Assembly: GCA_025084515.1 (NCBI GenBank)
Contig: JAJAGP010001353.1
Span: 124,001-188,000, forward strand
DNA: 64,000 nucleotides
Origin: Ancistrus triradiatus
Taxonomy: Eukaryota; Chordata; Actinopteri; Siluriformes; Loricariidae
Direction: 5' to 3'
The notes below the pieces were generated by a model. It saw nothing but the letters and a program-made list of their open reading frames with translations, was not told the origin of the DNA and made no database searches. A program made the position numbers and the translations under genes. Of this stretch, positions 10,875 to 22,290 are shown in pieces. How positions within the stretch are numbered: position 1 is the first letter of the stretch; each line of letters starts with the position of its first letter.

Positions 10875-11165
10875 TCAAAGAGCCAGCACACACATGTCAG
10901 ACATGCTCCTGCTAGGAGAGAGAAAATATAAGTACTTTATTGATTTATGTAACAGCAGTCTTTTTGAGCAAATTACAATATAGATCATTCTTAAAAAGCT
11001 GGAAGACCACAGGTGCATTAGCCATGCCATAGGACATTGACTTGCTGACATAATGTGGAGATAAAACATTTGCTGACAGTGGTTAAGCAGAAGAATGAAT
11101 AAATCCCTGCCTTAGAGCCTCCTGGATATACTCCTCTATGGTGATACTTTTTGCAACTAGCAAAG
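10875..11165 (-). pseudogene. pol: Gypsy reverse transcriptase remnant
   Basis: On the minus strand IEEYIQEALRQGFIH at about 11095-11140 matches the RT N-terminal helix. About 60 bases on, MSYGMANAPVVFQ at about 11000-11040 matches the thumb-side box (FGL-NAP-VFQ). The catalytic region usually lying between them is largely deleted, and no YLDD box is seen. The following bases (about 10880-10960) weakly match the region after the active site. A decayed fragment only. Confidence 0.65.
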
Positions 11166-11920
11166 GATACACATGAGCATATGATATTGCAGTTTCAGGC
11201 AGAAGCTCAAATGGACATTCCCAAGTTTGATGTGGAGGTAACCTGGCGGCTGCATCTTAGCTGTATGGTTAAAGGCTAGTTCCTTCTGGAGCTCATCACA
11301 AAACCCTCTGTAGAAAGCTGGGATAGGGGCCTGCTCATTCAGCTTACTGTGGTCTGCCACAGTTTGGAAAAATAAAGTGTAAACAGTTGTTGACCACCGT
11401 CCCTGACTGTGCCTCAGGAGATGCTCTCCTAACTCCCTACCCTCCGCAGAGTGGTCAAAATGGACCAAATGAGGCTGACCAAGCTATCATAAGACTGTTT
11501 CCCCTCTGCCTTCTACTCCCAGAAGGCTTTTTACCACTTACAGTCACGAGAGGTTAGTAGGAGCAGGACAATGGCCACCTTCATACACTGTGGGTGACAA
11601 AAGTTTGCACTGCATGAGGAACTTTCTACAGGTTTTTGGAGTTCAATCAAAGCACTTTTGGCACCGCTGATGGTGAAGAGATCCATATGTGGAGGAGATG
11701 TCCTGGCACACCTCACTGGTGTTGAGGAGCACATTGTATGCCAGTGCTGACAGTTGTTGAGTGAACTGCTGCAGTGCTTGGCCATGCTGTTGGTTCTGCA
11801 ACAGGAGCTGGTAAATCTGCTCATGCTGCATGGCCAGACTATTATCCAGACACATGGCAGCAGCAGAAGTCTGCAACTGCAAAGCAGACAAAAGCAAAAA
11901 AGCATGAGAGATGGCACCAA
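11166..11920 (-). pseudogene. gag: Gypsy gag remnant
   Basis: The minus strand carries a glutamine-rich N-terminal stretch (HEQIYQLLLQNQQHGQALQQF at about 11740-11840), typical of the coiled-coil-like start of fish Gypsy gag. Further on, PIPAFYRGFCDELQKELAF at about 11270-11330 matches the capsid C-terminal helices. Frames change several times between these blocks. No zinc knuckle was seen. Confidence 0.6.
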
Positions 11921-11994
11921 TTACTTAAATGGGCTGACAGTGATGCCCACTAAGAAGCAGGATAGTTGCACCCAAGAACAAAGAAGTGAGGAAT

Positions 11995-12212
11995 GATTTT
12001 ATCACACGTCACACAGGCAGAGTTTATCTTCCTTCTGGAAATAGGAAACACAAAAAAAGAAATATGCTTGAGAAAGAAAAGAAGCAACACAACTACTAAG
12101 AGAATGCAGAGAAATCACCAATAAGTGAGACTTGTGAGAGAAACACGAAGCAATGTCAATTGCTGTAGCAGCAGAAATGTCATGTAGATATAGGGCTCGT
12201 TGATGAAAGAAG
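11995..12212 (-). repeat. Diverged 5' LTR of old Gypsy remnant
   Basis: Partner of 9235-9432. Its outer end at 12212 touches the 3' tail of the L2 copy that starts at 12213. Confidence 0.6.
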
Positions 12213-15200
12213 TCAAGTCAAGTCAAGTCAGATCTATTTATATAGCACTTTTTACAATGGAGCATTGTCTCAAAGCAACTTTACAAGTTTAGATTATCTC
12301 CTAAAATCTACGTCCAATCCCAAATTGAGCAAGCCTAGTGTGACAGTGGCAAGGAAAAGCTCCCTAAGTGTTATGAGGAAGAAACCTTGGGAGGACCAAG
12401 ACTCAAAAAGGGACTCAACCTCCTTGGGCGGCGTAGATGATAAATCTAAGAACGAAACTAAAGTGATGGAATCATACTTCAAGTAGAATGTGAAATATGC
12501 ACTGGAGCTGATGACGGAAGCAACTTGAGTGAAGCTTCAGCGGATGAACATCATGTGTGGGGCTGGAACTGGTACCGGAACACAGCTCGGAGAGAAAACA
12601 GAAAATGTAATTAGTTATTGATTAAGAGCACAGTGTCTATTAACAATCACTGACGCCATGTGTAGCATGAGACCCCGGCAGCATTAGCTATAGCAGCATA
12701 GCTAGAAAGAGGAGAACTGGTAGGTAACACAGCCAAGAGGGATCACATGAGAAATCGGCAACCCAATGGGAGGCAGAAGACAGCAACCCAATGTCTCTCG
12801 ACACTCGACACTCCCGACTAACGGACAAGGCAGGCAGGCCAGACATGACTCCAGACTTCGGCCCCAGTGACCCAAGCCATGCATTCCGGTCTAAATCTAG
12901 TCAAAAGCCTGCGTAAATAGGTATGTCTTTAGCCTAGACTTAATATTTTGGAGAGTGTCTGAGTCTCGAATGAAAGTGGGTAGTTTATTCCATAGTTTTA
13001 GGGTCATGTATGAGAAAGCCTTTCCCCCTGCTGTGACTTTTTTAATTCTAGGAACTAAAAGAAGTCTTGTACCCTGTGAACGAAGTAGACAAGCTGGATT
13101 GTAAAACTCTTAAGAGTTAACTCAGATAATGTGGGGCCAGGTTATGTCGAGCTTTATAAGTTATAAGAAGTATTTTATAATCAATGAGGAATTTAACTGG
13201 TAACCAGTGTAGTGATGATAGAACAGGAGTGATATGATCAAATTTTCTAGTTCGAGTTAGCGCTCGGGCGGCTGCATTCTGAACTAACTGAAGGTTATTT
13301 ATAGATTTACTAGAGCATCCAGTAAGTAAGGCGTTACAGTAATCCAAGCTTGAGGTTATAAACGCATGAACAAGTTTCTCTGCATCATTAAAAGAGGATA
13401 TTTCTAAGTTTAGCGATATTACGTAATTGAAAAAAAAAAATTTCGAGTGATGCTGCTAATGTGCCCATCAAAGGAAAAATCTGAATCAAATGTGACCCCT
13501 AAGTTTTTTACAGATGGACTGGGCAATACTGGGCAGCCATCTAGATTTAGGACAGATGTAGCCAACCTGTCTCTCACAGCCTTGGGTCCCACTAATAGAA
13601 CCTCAGTTTTATTTGAGTTAAGTAAGAGAAAATTAAATGACATCCAATCTTGTTGATTGTAAGGCTATCATTAGGTTTGGCTGATATGTACAGCTGTGTA
13701 TCATCTGCATAGCAGTGGAAACTAATGCCATGTTTACGAATAAGTGGCAGCATGTACAGAGAGAATAAAAGCGGGCCAAGCACTGACCCCTGAGGCACGC
13801 CATACTTCACTTTTGAGAGCTTAGACCTTAGATTATTTATATGAACAAACTGGTACCGGTCGATTAAGTAAGATTTAAACCAAGAATGTGCCAATCCCTT
13901 AATACCTACAGTATTTTCTCGTCTGTTTAGTAAAACATCATGATCTATAGTGTCAAATTCTGCACTTAAATCTAACAGAACAAGAAAAGAAATACATCCC
14001 TTATCTGAAGACATTAATAAATCATTTAGTACCCTAATTAATGCTGTTTCAGTACTTTGATGGGGCCTGAAGCCAGACTGAAATCTTTCATAAATATCAT
14101 TCCTTTGGAGGTAACTGCAGAGCTGCTGATAGATGGCTTTTTCTAAGATTTTGGACAGAAACTGTAGATTTGAAATTGGTCTAGAATTAGATATCACACA
14201 AGGGTCAAGACTGGCTTTTTTAATCAGTGGTTTGATAACGGCAGACTTAAAGGATTAACCAAAGGTAAGGGATGAATTTAAAATAACTAACACTGGCTCT
14301 ATAATACTAGTTATTACTTGTTTGAGTAAACGTGTAGGAATTCGATCTAATAAACATGTTGATGACTTAGACGAGCTGATCAGTGCAGATAGTTCAGTAT
14401 TAGTACTTGGATTAAAAGATTCTAATCTTGATTTACAGCTCATTAAACAGATGTCTTCACCAGTGCTGAATCTGGAAGGTTGCTGAATAGTTTGGTGATG
14501 TGATGAGCATCGAGTTTGATGCCTAATATTTTCTATCTTATCATTAAAGAAAGTCATGAAATCATTACTGTTAAAATTACACAGAACGGGAGAGTCACTT
14601 TCTGTGGGGTTTTTATTAATTTGGAGACTGTATTAAAGAGAAATCTTGGATTATTCGTATTTTTCTCAATGATTGAGGAGAAGTATGCAGCTTTAGCTTT
14701 AGTAAGGGCATGCTTATACTCTGTCATGCTGTCCCTTCAAGCAATCTTAAACACCTCCAATTTACTATGTCTCCACTTGTGCTCTAGATGCCGTGTTCTT
14801 TGCTTTAAGGTACGGGTGTAGTCATTATACCATGGTGCTAGCCTTTTTTCCCTAATGCGTTTGACCCTAGCAGGAGCAATCTTGTCCAGGGTTGAGCGAA
14901 GCACACATTCTAATTGGTCATTTACACACTCAAGATGATTGATCTCCGTAGGTGTATTACATTTCAAGTCTGGTAGGTTTTTGATAAACGCAGCTGGAGT
15001 AGCAGATGTGATAGTGTGTTTGGTGTGATAACGAGGCAAAAAGATTTTATTTATTAGAGATAGCTCAAATACTAAAAGATAGTGATCTGAAATCGAATCA
15101 CTTTGCGGGAAAACATCAAAGTATATTGATACCAAATGTTAATATTAGATCTAAAGTATGATTACAGTGGTGGGTTGGTCCCATCACATTCTGAGTGATA

Positions 15201-15930
15201 CCCATGGATTCTAAGATGGACTCGAAAGCAATTTTAAGTGGATCCTGCTCATTGTCAAAGTGAATATTGAAATCACCTACAATTAAAGCCTTATCTGTTG
15301 ACAGTAGTAAGCAGGAAAGAAGGTTAGCAAATTCCTGAAGAAATTCTGAATAGGGGCCAGGAAGACGGTAAATAGTGATAAGCTGAAGAGTGTGGTTTTG
15401 GCTTCCATAACGATGGGTCAGTCACATTAAGAATCAGTATTTCAAACGAATTAGCCTTGTAATGGGATTTAGTTATAAGACCTAGCTCTTTGTCAAAAAT
15501 TGTGGCTACGCCTTCCCCCCGGCCATTAGGACGAGGGCGATGAGCATGCCTGTATCCAGGAGTTGAGGTTTCATTTAAGGCTAAATATTCATCAAGTCTA
15601 ATCCAAGTTTCAGTGATACAGAGAGCATGTAAGCGTTTATCAGTGATTATTTCATTTACAATCACTGCTTTGTTTGTAAGTGATCTAATGTTAAGTAATC
15701 CTAGCTTTAGTCTAATGTTGTTATTTCTTTGGGAGCTATCTGTGTTTATACTAATGAGGTTATTAAAACAGACTTTTTGAGAGCATTTACGTTTAGGGCA
15801 GATGCAGGTAACAGACAAAGTTTCAATAATGTTGGTTCAGGGTGACGGAAAGTAGTGTTGTGCTTTCAATATTTTGGTGAATCAGTCTGCTTATTAGTTT
15901 CAAACAGCATAGCGGCCAACACCTGATGAC
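12213..15930 (-). mobile_element. L2-type LINE copy 2, nearly full coding length
   Basis: On the minus strand it has an endonuclease, RT, C-terminal region and 3' UTR (12240-12950). It ends in TATAAATAGATCTGACTTGA followed by the pentamer tail (seen as AAGTC repeats at 12213-12233). It is the longest complete L2 copy here. The 5' limit near 15930 is estimated. Confidence 0.9.
12950..15820 (-). pseudogene. L2 ORF2 (endonuclease and reverse transcriptase)
   Basis: In order on the minus strand: the endonuclease start (LGLLNIRSL, then LCITETWI) at 15324-15818; the endonuclease end SDSISDHYLLVFEL, with the SDH box, within 14737-15135; and a linker. RT lies at 13592-14197 with ISNSRPISNL, LVLLDLSAEFDTIDH, YGVPQGSVLGPLLF and the catalytic HCYADDTQLYIS. 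The C-terminal LINE region follows at 12950-13350 (HITPVLSSLHWLPV). The parts sit in different frames: breaks occur near 15135-15320, 14200-14255 and at a poly-A run (13428-13441). The protein would nick target DNA and copy LINE RNA at the site. Catalytic YADD is intact but the frame is not. Confidence 0.9.
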
Positions 15931-16334
15931 AAGAAAAAGTATTTTATATGTTATATGATTTTATCTTAAATTTTAAATTGTAGATGAATTTTAGTCGTTC
16001 TACTTTCAATATTCCTGCTTTCCACAATTATGCTGTCCTAGTAAGAAAAACCCATCATGCAGGTAATTTAAATAGTTTACTGTCTTTGCAATAAGACACA
16101 ATAGTGTAAAGGTATGTTTTTTTAACTAACAAAGTCTAACATATTAATAATATGAATATAGCCACTTGGAGCACTAGGAAATGATAGCATTAAGGTTTCC
16201 TACTAACCGGCTATCTGTGGCACCAGGGGTGTATTGTCTAGAGCATATATGCATAAAATTAATTGAGCTACTGTCTAGGTAAAGATATTTGAGAGAAAAA
16301 AAGATAAAGATATTCTCATGAAAATATTACAAAA
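15931..16334. other. No recognisable gene
   Basis: AT-rich spacer between the L2 5' end and a Tc1-a remnant. The phrase CTTTCAATATT occurs at about 15865 and again at about 16004, otherwise nothing is seen. Confidence 0.4.
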
Positions 16335-17245
16335 TTATCTCTAAAGAGTTTGAAAGAGCTAATTCAAGACCATTGTTACTCTTCACAGGAGTGGTCCACC
16401 ATGAAAGATCACTAAAAGAGCAAGGTGTGTAATTATCTGTGAGACCACAAAGGAACCGAGTTTAACTGCTAAGTAACTAATGGCTAATGTTAATTTTCAT
16501 AAGTCGACCATCAGAAGAACACTGAACAACAGTGGCGTGCATGGCAGGGCTGAAAGGAGAAAACCATTGCTCAGCAAAACAGACATTGTTGCCTATCTGT
16601 AATTTGCTAAAGCTCATTTGAACAAGCCAAAATAATTTTGGAAAAAAAAACATTTTGTGGTTGGATGAGGCCAAAATATATATATATATTTTAAATAAAA
16701 GGCCTGTCTAGGGGAAGGAAAACACTGGATTCCAGCATAAGATCCTTATCCTGTTTGTGAAATATGGACATCTGTCTGTGACCTGAAATGTAAGAGAACA
16801 TGGGTCATGCAGCCTAAAAAGACCATAAGGCCAAAAATCATTCTATTAAAGGAGAAAAAATGATAATGTTTTGGAATGGCCAAGTCTGTAATCCTGTAGA
16901 AATGTTGTGGAAGGACCTGAAGAAAGCAGTTCATGTGAGGAAACCCACCAACATCCCAGAGTTCTCTAGCTGTTCTATACGGATAAATGGGCTAAAATTG
17001 ATCCAAGACAATGAGCAGGACTGATCAACATTACCAGTAATGTTTAGATACAGTTATTGCTGCACTGGTTTTGCTTTCACAAACTTTTGCCACTTACAGG
17101 TATGTAATATTAGATTTTTACTAATATTTTCCTAAATAAATAACTGACTAAGTATAATATTATTTTCTTGTTTGTTCATAATTTCTAAGCTTATAACTTA
17201 TGTGAAAAACGTATGATGTTTAGGTCATATTTATGCAGAAATATA
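16335..17245 (+). mobile_element. Tc1-a remnant, left end missing
   Basis: Plus-strand Tc1 transposase traces run from the second half of the HTH (AAGAGTTTGAAAGAGC at about 16342) to the C-terminus (TGTTGTGGAAGGACCTGAAG at about 16903, the region of the catalytic E). Large internal gaps and stops are present. The right repeat is cut at a TA (17244-17245) by the Tc1-b element. The catalytic D regions are not intact. Confidence 0.8.
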
Positions 17246-18170
17246 CAACCCCAAATCAGAAAAAGTTGGGATGGTATGGAAAATGCAAATATAAAGTGCT
17301 CATTACATGTATGCTTATATCATTGTAGACAGTATGAACCCAATATGTTTCATGGGTTTTTTTTGGTTCTGGTCAACTTCATTTTATTTCTTAATAAGCA
17401 TTCATTCCTGCATTTTAGGCCTGCAACACATTCCAAAAAATTTGAACAGGGACAATTTATGGCTAGTAAAAAAACTAAATTTATGATGTGATTTCAAACA
17501 GGTGATGTTAACCAGAGATTACAATCATGATTTGGTACAAAAGCAGTGTCCACAAAAGGCTGAGTCATTGAGGAACAAATGTGGGCAGGGGAAATTATTA
17601 AAATGTTTAAAAATAATGTTCCTCAAAGAAAGTTCAGTCCTGTGTTTACCTGACTTGACTTGTTTTGCCTTGTCTTGTTGATAAATGCATAGACATCCCT
17701 GGAAAAGATGTAATCTTGATGGAATTAATGTTGCTCTAAAATCTCTGCTTTCTGCATTAATGCTGCCATCACATAACTGAAAATTACTTTTGCCAAGGGC
17801 ACTGACACAACCCCATACCATGAAAAACTCTAGCTTTTGGACGTGTTGCTGATAATACTCTGAATGGTTCTTTTTGTCTTTGGTCTGAAGCACACAGACT
17901 GCATTTCTTCCAAAAAATATCTGGAATACTGACTGGTCTGATGGCAAAACGTTGGTCCATCCCAGATGCGCCTCGAGCCAGAGCAGTCGATGCCACTTCT
18001 GGACATTGTTAACATAAGGCTTATTTTTGCACAGTAAAGTTTTAAGTGGCATTTTTTAATGTTACTATGTATTGTAGTGTTTGATAAAGGTTTGCCAAAG
18101 TAATCCCTTGGCAATGTGGTTCTATCAGCTATTGATGCTTGACAGTTATTGATGCAATGCTGTCTGAGGG
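17246..18170. mobile_element. Tc1-b element, half inverted
   Basis: 17246-17645 is the left end and 5' non-coding part in plus orientation (starts CAACCCCAAATCAGAAAAAG, directly after TA). 17650-18170 is the middle of the same family's transposase in minus orientation; the minus reading contains CATCTGGGATGGACCAACG and FQIFFGRNAVCVLQTKDKK. Comparison with the plus-strand copies at 38310 and 44630 shows the orientation switch at about 17645. Confidence 0.7.
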
Positions 18171-18917
18171 ATTGTTCTATTTTGCTCTCATCCGTCCACA
18201 AAACATTCTTCCAGTAGCCTTCTGGCTTGTCCATGTGATCTTTAGCAAACTGCAGATGAGCAGCAATGTTCTTTTGGAGAGTGGTGGATTTCTCCTTGCA
18301 ACCCTGCCATGCACACCATTGTTGTTCAGTGTTCTTCTGATGGTGGACTCATAAACATTAACATTAGCCAATGTGAGAGAGGCCTTCAGTTGCTTAGAAG
18401 TTACCCTGGGGTCCTTTGTGACCTCGTCAACTATTAAACACCTTGCTCTTGGAGTGATCTTTGTTGGTCGACCACTCCTGGGGAGGGTAACAATGGTCTT
18501 GAATTTCCTCCATTTGTACACAATCTGTCTGACTGTGGATTGGTGGAGTCCAAACTCTTTAGAGATGGTTTTGTAACCTTTTCCAGCCTGATGAGCATAA
18601 ACAACTCTCTTTCTGAGGTCCTCAGAAATCTCCTTTGTTCGTGTGATGGTACACTTCCACAAACATGTGCTGTGTTCAAATTAACTGTCAAATTAAATCT
18701 TAGAGATTCACATACTGTTGCCACTCACTAATATGTAATATTGGATCATTTCACTCAATAAATAAATTACCAAGTATAATATTTGTATCTCATTTGTTTA
18801 ACTGGGTTCTCTTTATCTACTTTTAGGACTTTTGTGAAAATCTGATGATGTTTTAGGTCGTATTTATGGAGAAATATAGAAAATGCTAAAGGGTTCACAA
18901 ACTTTCAAGCACAACTG
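18171..18917 (-). mobile_element. Tc1-a copy, 5' half, minus strand
   Basis: The terminal repeat occupies about 18716-18917, with its outer end next to TA at 18918-18919, followed inward by the N-terminal transposase gene. The element is cut at about 18171, just after the first catalytic region, where inverted Tc1-b sequence begins. Confidence 0.85.
18177..18662 (-). pseudogene. Tc1-a transposase N-terminal half
   Basis: An open frame of about 160 codons encodes the DNA-binding half of a Tc1 transposase. Helix-turn-helix 1 is KGYKTISKEFGLHQSTVRQIVYKW. The linker GRPTK follows, then a second HTH (VTKDPRVTSKQLKASL, STIRRTLNN). It ends near the first catalytic segment. Family members are about 340 residues, so half is missing. 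The usual WTDES/K-type catalytic D segment is present only in another frame at the edge (WTDESKIE, about 18180-18205). It could still bind terminal repeats in principle but cannot cut DNA. Confidence 0.85.
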
Positions 18918-18919
18918 TA

Positions 18920-19779
18920 TATACACCGATCAGGAATAACATTATGACCACCTTCTTGTTTCTACACTCATTTTCCAATATATCAGTTTCTCTTATCATA
19001 TAGAAGCACTTTGTAGTTATACAATTACAGACTGTAGTACATCTGTTTCTCTACATACTTTGTACATCCCCTTTACTCTGCTCTCTAATGGTCAGGAACA
19101 CCACAAGACCAGCACAGATCAGGTCCTATTTGGGTGGTGGATCATTTGCAGCACTCCAGTGACACTGACATGGTGGTGTTGTGTTAGTGGGTGTTGTTCT
19201 GGTATGAATGGATCAGACACAGCAGTGCTGCTGGAGTTTTTAAACACTGTGTTCACTTACTGTCTACATTTTTAGAAATATTCACCTTATTGCTTCACCT
19301 TGTAGATGTAAATTCAGAGACAGTAGCTCATCTGTTGTTGCAGAGTTTGTGTTAGTCATCCTCTTTTTCTTCATCAGTGCTAACACGACACTGAATACAG
19401 GATGCTGGTGGCTGAACATTTTTGGTAGGAGGAAAATTTTCAGTCCAGCAGTGACACTGAGGTGCTTAAAATCTCCAGCAGTGCTTCTGTGTCTGATCTA
19501 TCTATACCAGCACAACGCACACTAACACACCACTACAATGTCAGTGTCACTGTAGTGCTGAGAATGATCCTCAACCCAAATAGTACCTGATCTGTGGGGG
19601 TCCTGACCATTAGAGAGCAGAGTAAAGGGGACAAAAAAAGCATGTAGAGAAACAGATGGACTACAGTCTGTAATTGCATAACTACAAAGTGCTTCTATAT
19701 GGTAAGTGAAACTGATGAAATGGACAATGAGTGTAGCAACAAGGAGGAGGTCATAATGTTATACCTGATTGTTGTATAT
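18920..19779. mobile_element. Palindromic non-autonomous DNA transposon (long-arm MITE)
   Basis: The left arm (18920-19250) and right arm (19440-19779) are inverted copies over about 330 bases. Examples are GAAGCACTTTGTAGTTATAC against its complement near 19690, and CAGTGACACTGACATGGTGG against its complement near 19545. Ends read TATACACCGATCAGG, and TA dinucleotides flank it. There is no coding sequence. It belongs to a repeat type common in teleosts, probably mobilised by a Tc1/mariner transposase. Confidence 0.85.
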
Positions 19780-19780
19780 A

Positions 19781-21396
19781 CAGTGGTATGAAAAAGTTTG
19801 GGCACCCCTGATAATTTTCATGATTTTTCTTTATAAATCATTGGTTGTCCAGCTCAGCAATTTCAGGTAAATATATCATATAGCATCATATAACAGATGA
19901 TATTTGAGAAATGAAATTAAGTTTATAGGTTTTACAGAAAGTGTACAGTAATTATTCAAACAAAGTTAGGCAGGTGCATAAATTTGGGCACCCTTGTCAT
20001 TTGAATACCTTTAGCACTAATTATTGGAACACAAAATTTGTTTTGTAAGCTCATTGACCCTTGATCTACATACACAAGTGAATCCAACTATGAGAAAGGG
20101 TTAAGGTGGCCAATTGGAAGTTTTTCTCCTCTTTGCATCTTCTCTGAAGAGTGGCAAACATGGGAGCCTCAAAACAACTCTCAAAATGGCCTGAAAAGAA
20201 AGGTTGTTCAACATCATGGTTCAGGGAAAGGGAAAAGCTCTCTCAGAGATTTCAGCTATCAGTTTTCCACTGTGAGGAAACATAGTGAGGCAATGGGAAG
20301 ACCACAGGCACACAGATTCTAGTTAAGGAACTCCCGAAGTGGCAGACAAGAAAAATCTCAGATAGGCAGAAGCGAAGGATGGTGAGAACAGTCATAGTCA
20401 AGCCACAGACCACCTCCAAAAGACCTACAACCGCATTCTTGCTGATGATGATTGTCACATGTTCATAGTTTCAAACTATACAGCGCACTTTTGCACCAAG
20501 GAGAGGGCTGTATGGGAGAGTAATGCAGAAGAAGCCTTTTCTGCAGAACACGCCACAAACATAGGTCACTTGAGGTGTGCTACAGCACATTTGGGGACAA
20601 TCCAGCTTCATTTTTGGAATAAAGTGCTGTGTACTGATGAAAACTAAAAATTGAGTTATTTGGACATAACAAGGAGCGGAAAAAAAAAAAAAAAGAACCA
20701 CAGCATCCCAAGACAAACACTTGCTACCCCCACAGTAAAATTTGTGGCGGGTTCCATCATGCTGTGGGACTGTTGTGGCCAGTGCAGGTACTAGGAATCT
20801 TGTTAAAGTTGAGGGTCGCATGGATTCCAGTTAATATCTCAGATTCTTGAGAAAACAATGTTCAAGGAATCAGTGACAAAGTTGCACCGAGGCCAACGAC
20901 CCCAAACCCTGCTCAAAATCTTCTCAGGCATTCATGCAGAGGAAAACCAGTACAAACGTTCTTGGAATGGGCCATCTCAGTCCCCCAGACATGAATATTA
21001 CTGGAAATGTGGGCTGTCCATGCTCGGAAAACCATCAAACCTGACTGAACTGGAGATGTTTCTAAAGAAGAATGGTCCAAAGCACCTTCAACCAGAATCC
21101 AGACTGGAAGCTGTAGGAAGCGTTTAGCGGCTGTTATTTCTACAAAAGGAGGATCTACTAAATATTGATGTCATTTTTCTGTTGGGGTGCCCAAATTTAT
21201 GCACCTGCCTAATTTTGTTTGAATAATTACTGCGCACTTTCTGTAAATCCTATAAACTTCATTTCACTTCTCAAATATCACTGTGTTCATCTGCTATATG
21301 ATATATTTAACTCAAGTTGCTGATCTGAACAACCAATGATTTATAAACTAAAATCATGAAAATTATCAGGGGTGCCCAAACTTTTTCATACCACTG
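19781..21396 (+). mobile_element. Full-length decayed Tc1-c transposon with IR/DR ends
   Basis: The ends are CAGTGGTATGAAAAAGTTTG and its complement at 21377-21396, with TA on both sides. Inverted repeats are about 215 bases (19781-20000; 21180-21396). Each holds two direct-repeat boxes (TTTGGGCACCC at about 19797 and about 19983), the IR/DR layout known from Sleeping Beauty-like elements. Total length is 1616 bases. Confidence 0.9.
20160..21127 (+). pseudogene. Tc1-c transposase, multiple stops
   Basis: This lies in the expected position between the two inverted repeats. The start is probably the ATG at about 20160 (MGASKQLSKW). Many stops and indels follow. The best-preserved stretch is the C-terminal part at 20858-21127, including WNGPSQSPRHEYYWKCGL (a damaged version of the SPDLNPIE box, catalytic glutamate lost) and LTELEMFLKKN. 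A poly-A run at 20680-20694 also disturbs the frame. It is not functional. Relatives are about 340 residues. Confidence 0.8.
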
Positions 21397-21398
21397 TA

Positions 21399-22089
21399 TG
21401 ACTGTCTTCGATATAACATTGAGTACGCATGTTACCTTTTGGCTGTCATTGAATGGCCATTGAGGCTGAAGAGCGACCTAAACTAAATGAACAAAAAAAT
21501 GGTTTCAGGAACCCCCAAATGGACTTTGTGAGAGCACTGAACTTAACAACGGTGCTAGTAACAGAAACATGGCTCTAATAAACATGTCTTTAACTCAACA
21601 AAACTCTTTTTTCAGAGAAGGATCAATCCAGAGAAGGTTAGCATTGGGAATCAGTTCCCTGCTGACTGAGACACTCTGATTCAGTCCCCGTCTCTGGAGA
21701 AAAGATTTCTGAAGAAAACGTGTGAGTTTCTGGCACCAGAGTAAAGTCCAAGAGGTTTACTGGCACCTTTAAGAAGTAATGGTTGCCCTCCATGGGCTGA
21801 GGGCTGAATGTGTCTTCTGTTGGATTGTCCTATTGTTTTGCTAGAGGTGTGTTTCTGAGACTCACAGCTCTTTGGGGTGGGGACTGGGTCTACAATTGTC
21901 ATGTGAACAGACCAGTGGTGCCCCGATGTTACAATACTTTTTATTATTATTCCACCTTTAAAATAGAAAAGTAAAAACTTAATACAACCAATACATGATT
22001 ATTATTGTTTTAAATGTAACTACACTTAAAATATCAGCATTGCCATGGACTTTAGACCATGATTAGTATAGATTTTAAATATTTTTTTA
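21399..22089. other. No recognisable gene
   Basis: Mixed-composition sequence. A minus-strand open frame at 21681-21902 has no features I recognise. Confidence 0.4.
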
Positions 22090-22290
22090 TGGCCTCCGTA
22101 ATGCATGTGATGGACTTTGTGATACTTTGTGATGGACTGGTGTCTTGTCTCAGGTTGGTTCCCACCTTGTGCCCTGTGCTGCTGGTTAGACCCCAGAATA
22201 TACAAACTCCACACAGACAGTGGACGGGTCGGACTCAAACCTAGGTCTCTGGAGCTATAAGGAAACATGACTAACTACTGCCACCAGTAA
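22090..22290. repeat. SINE-type mosaic fragment
   Basis: Plus reads GTGATGGACTGGTGTCTTGTC and a gene-poor body. Its complement has a B-box-like GGTTTGAGTCC and 'tgtgtggagtttgta', shared with the type b SINEs. Boundaries are uncertain. Confidence 0.5.

Larger units (their letters stand above)
9235..12212 (-). mobile_element. Old Ty3/Gypsy remnant bounded by diverged LTRs
   Basis: Two direct repeats (9235-9432 and 11995-12212) flank minus-strand traces of gag, RT, RNase H and integrase in the correct order. Stops and indels are everywhere, so this is far older than the element at 1-4802. A short SINE-like piece (about 10785-10820) lies inside. Confidence 0.7.
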
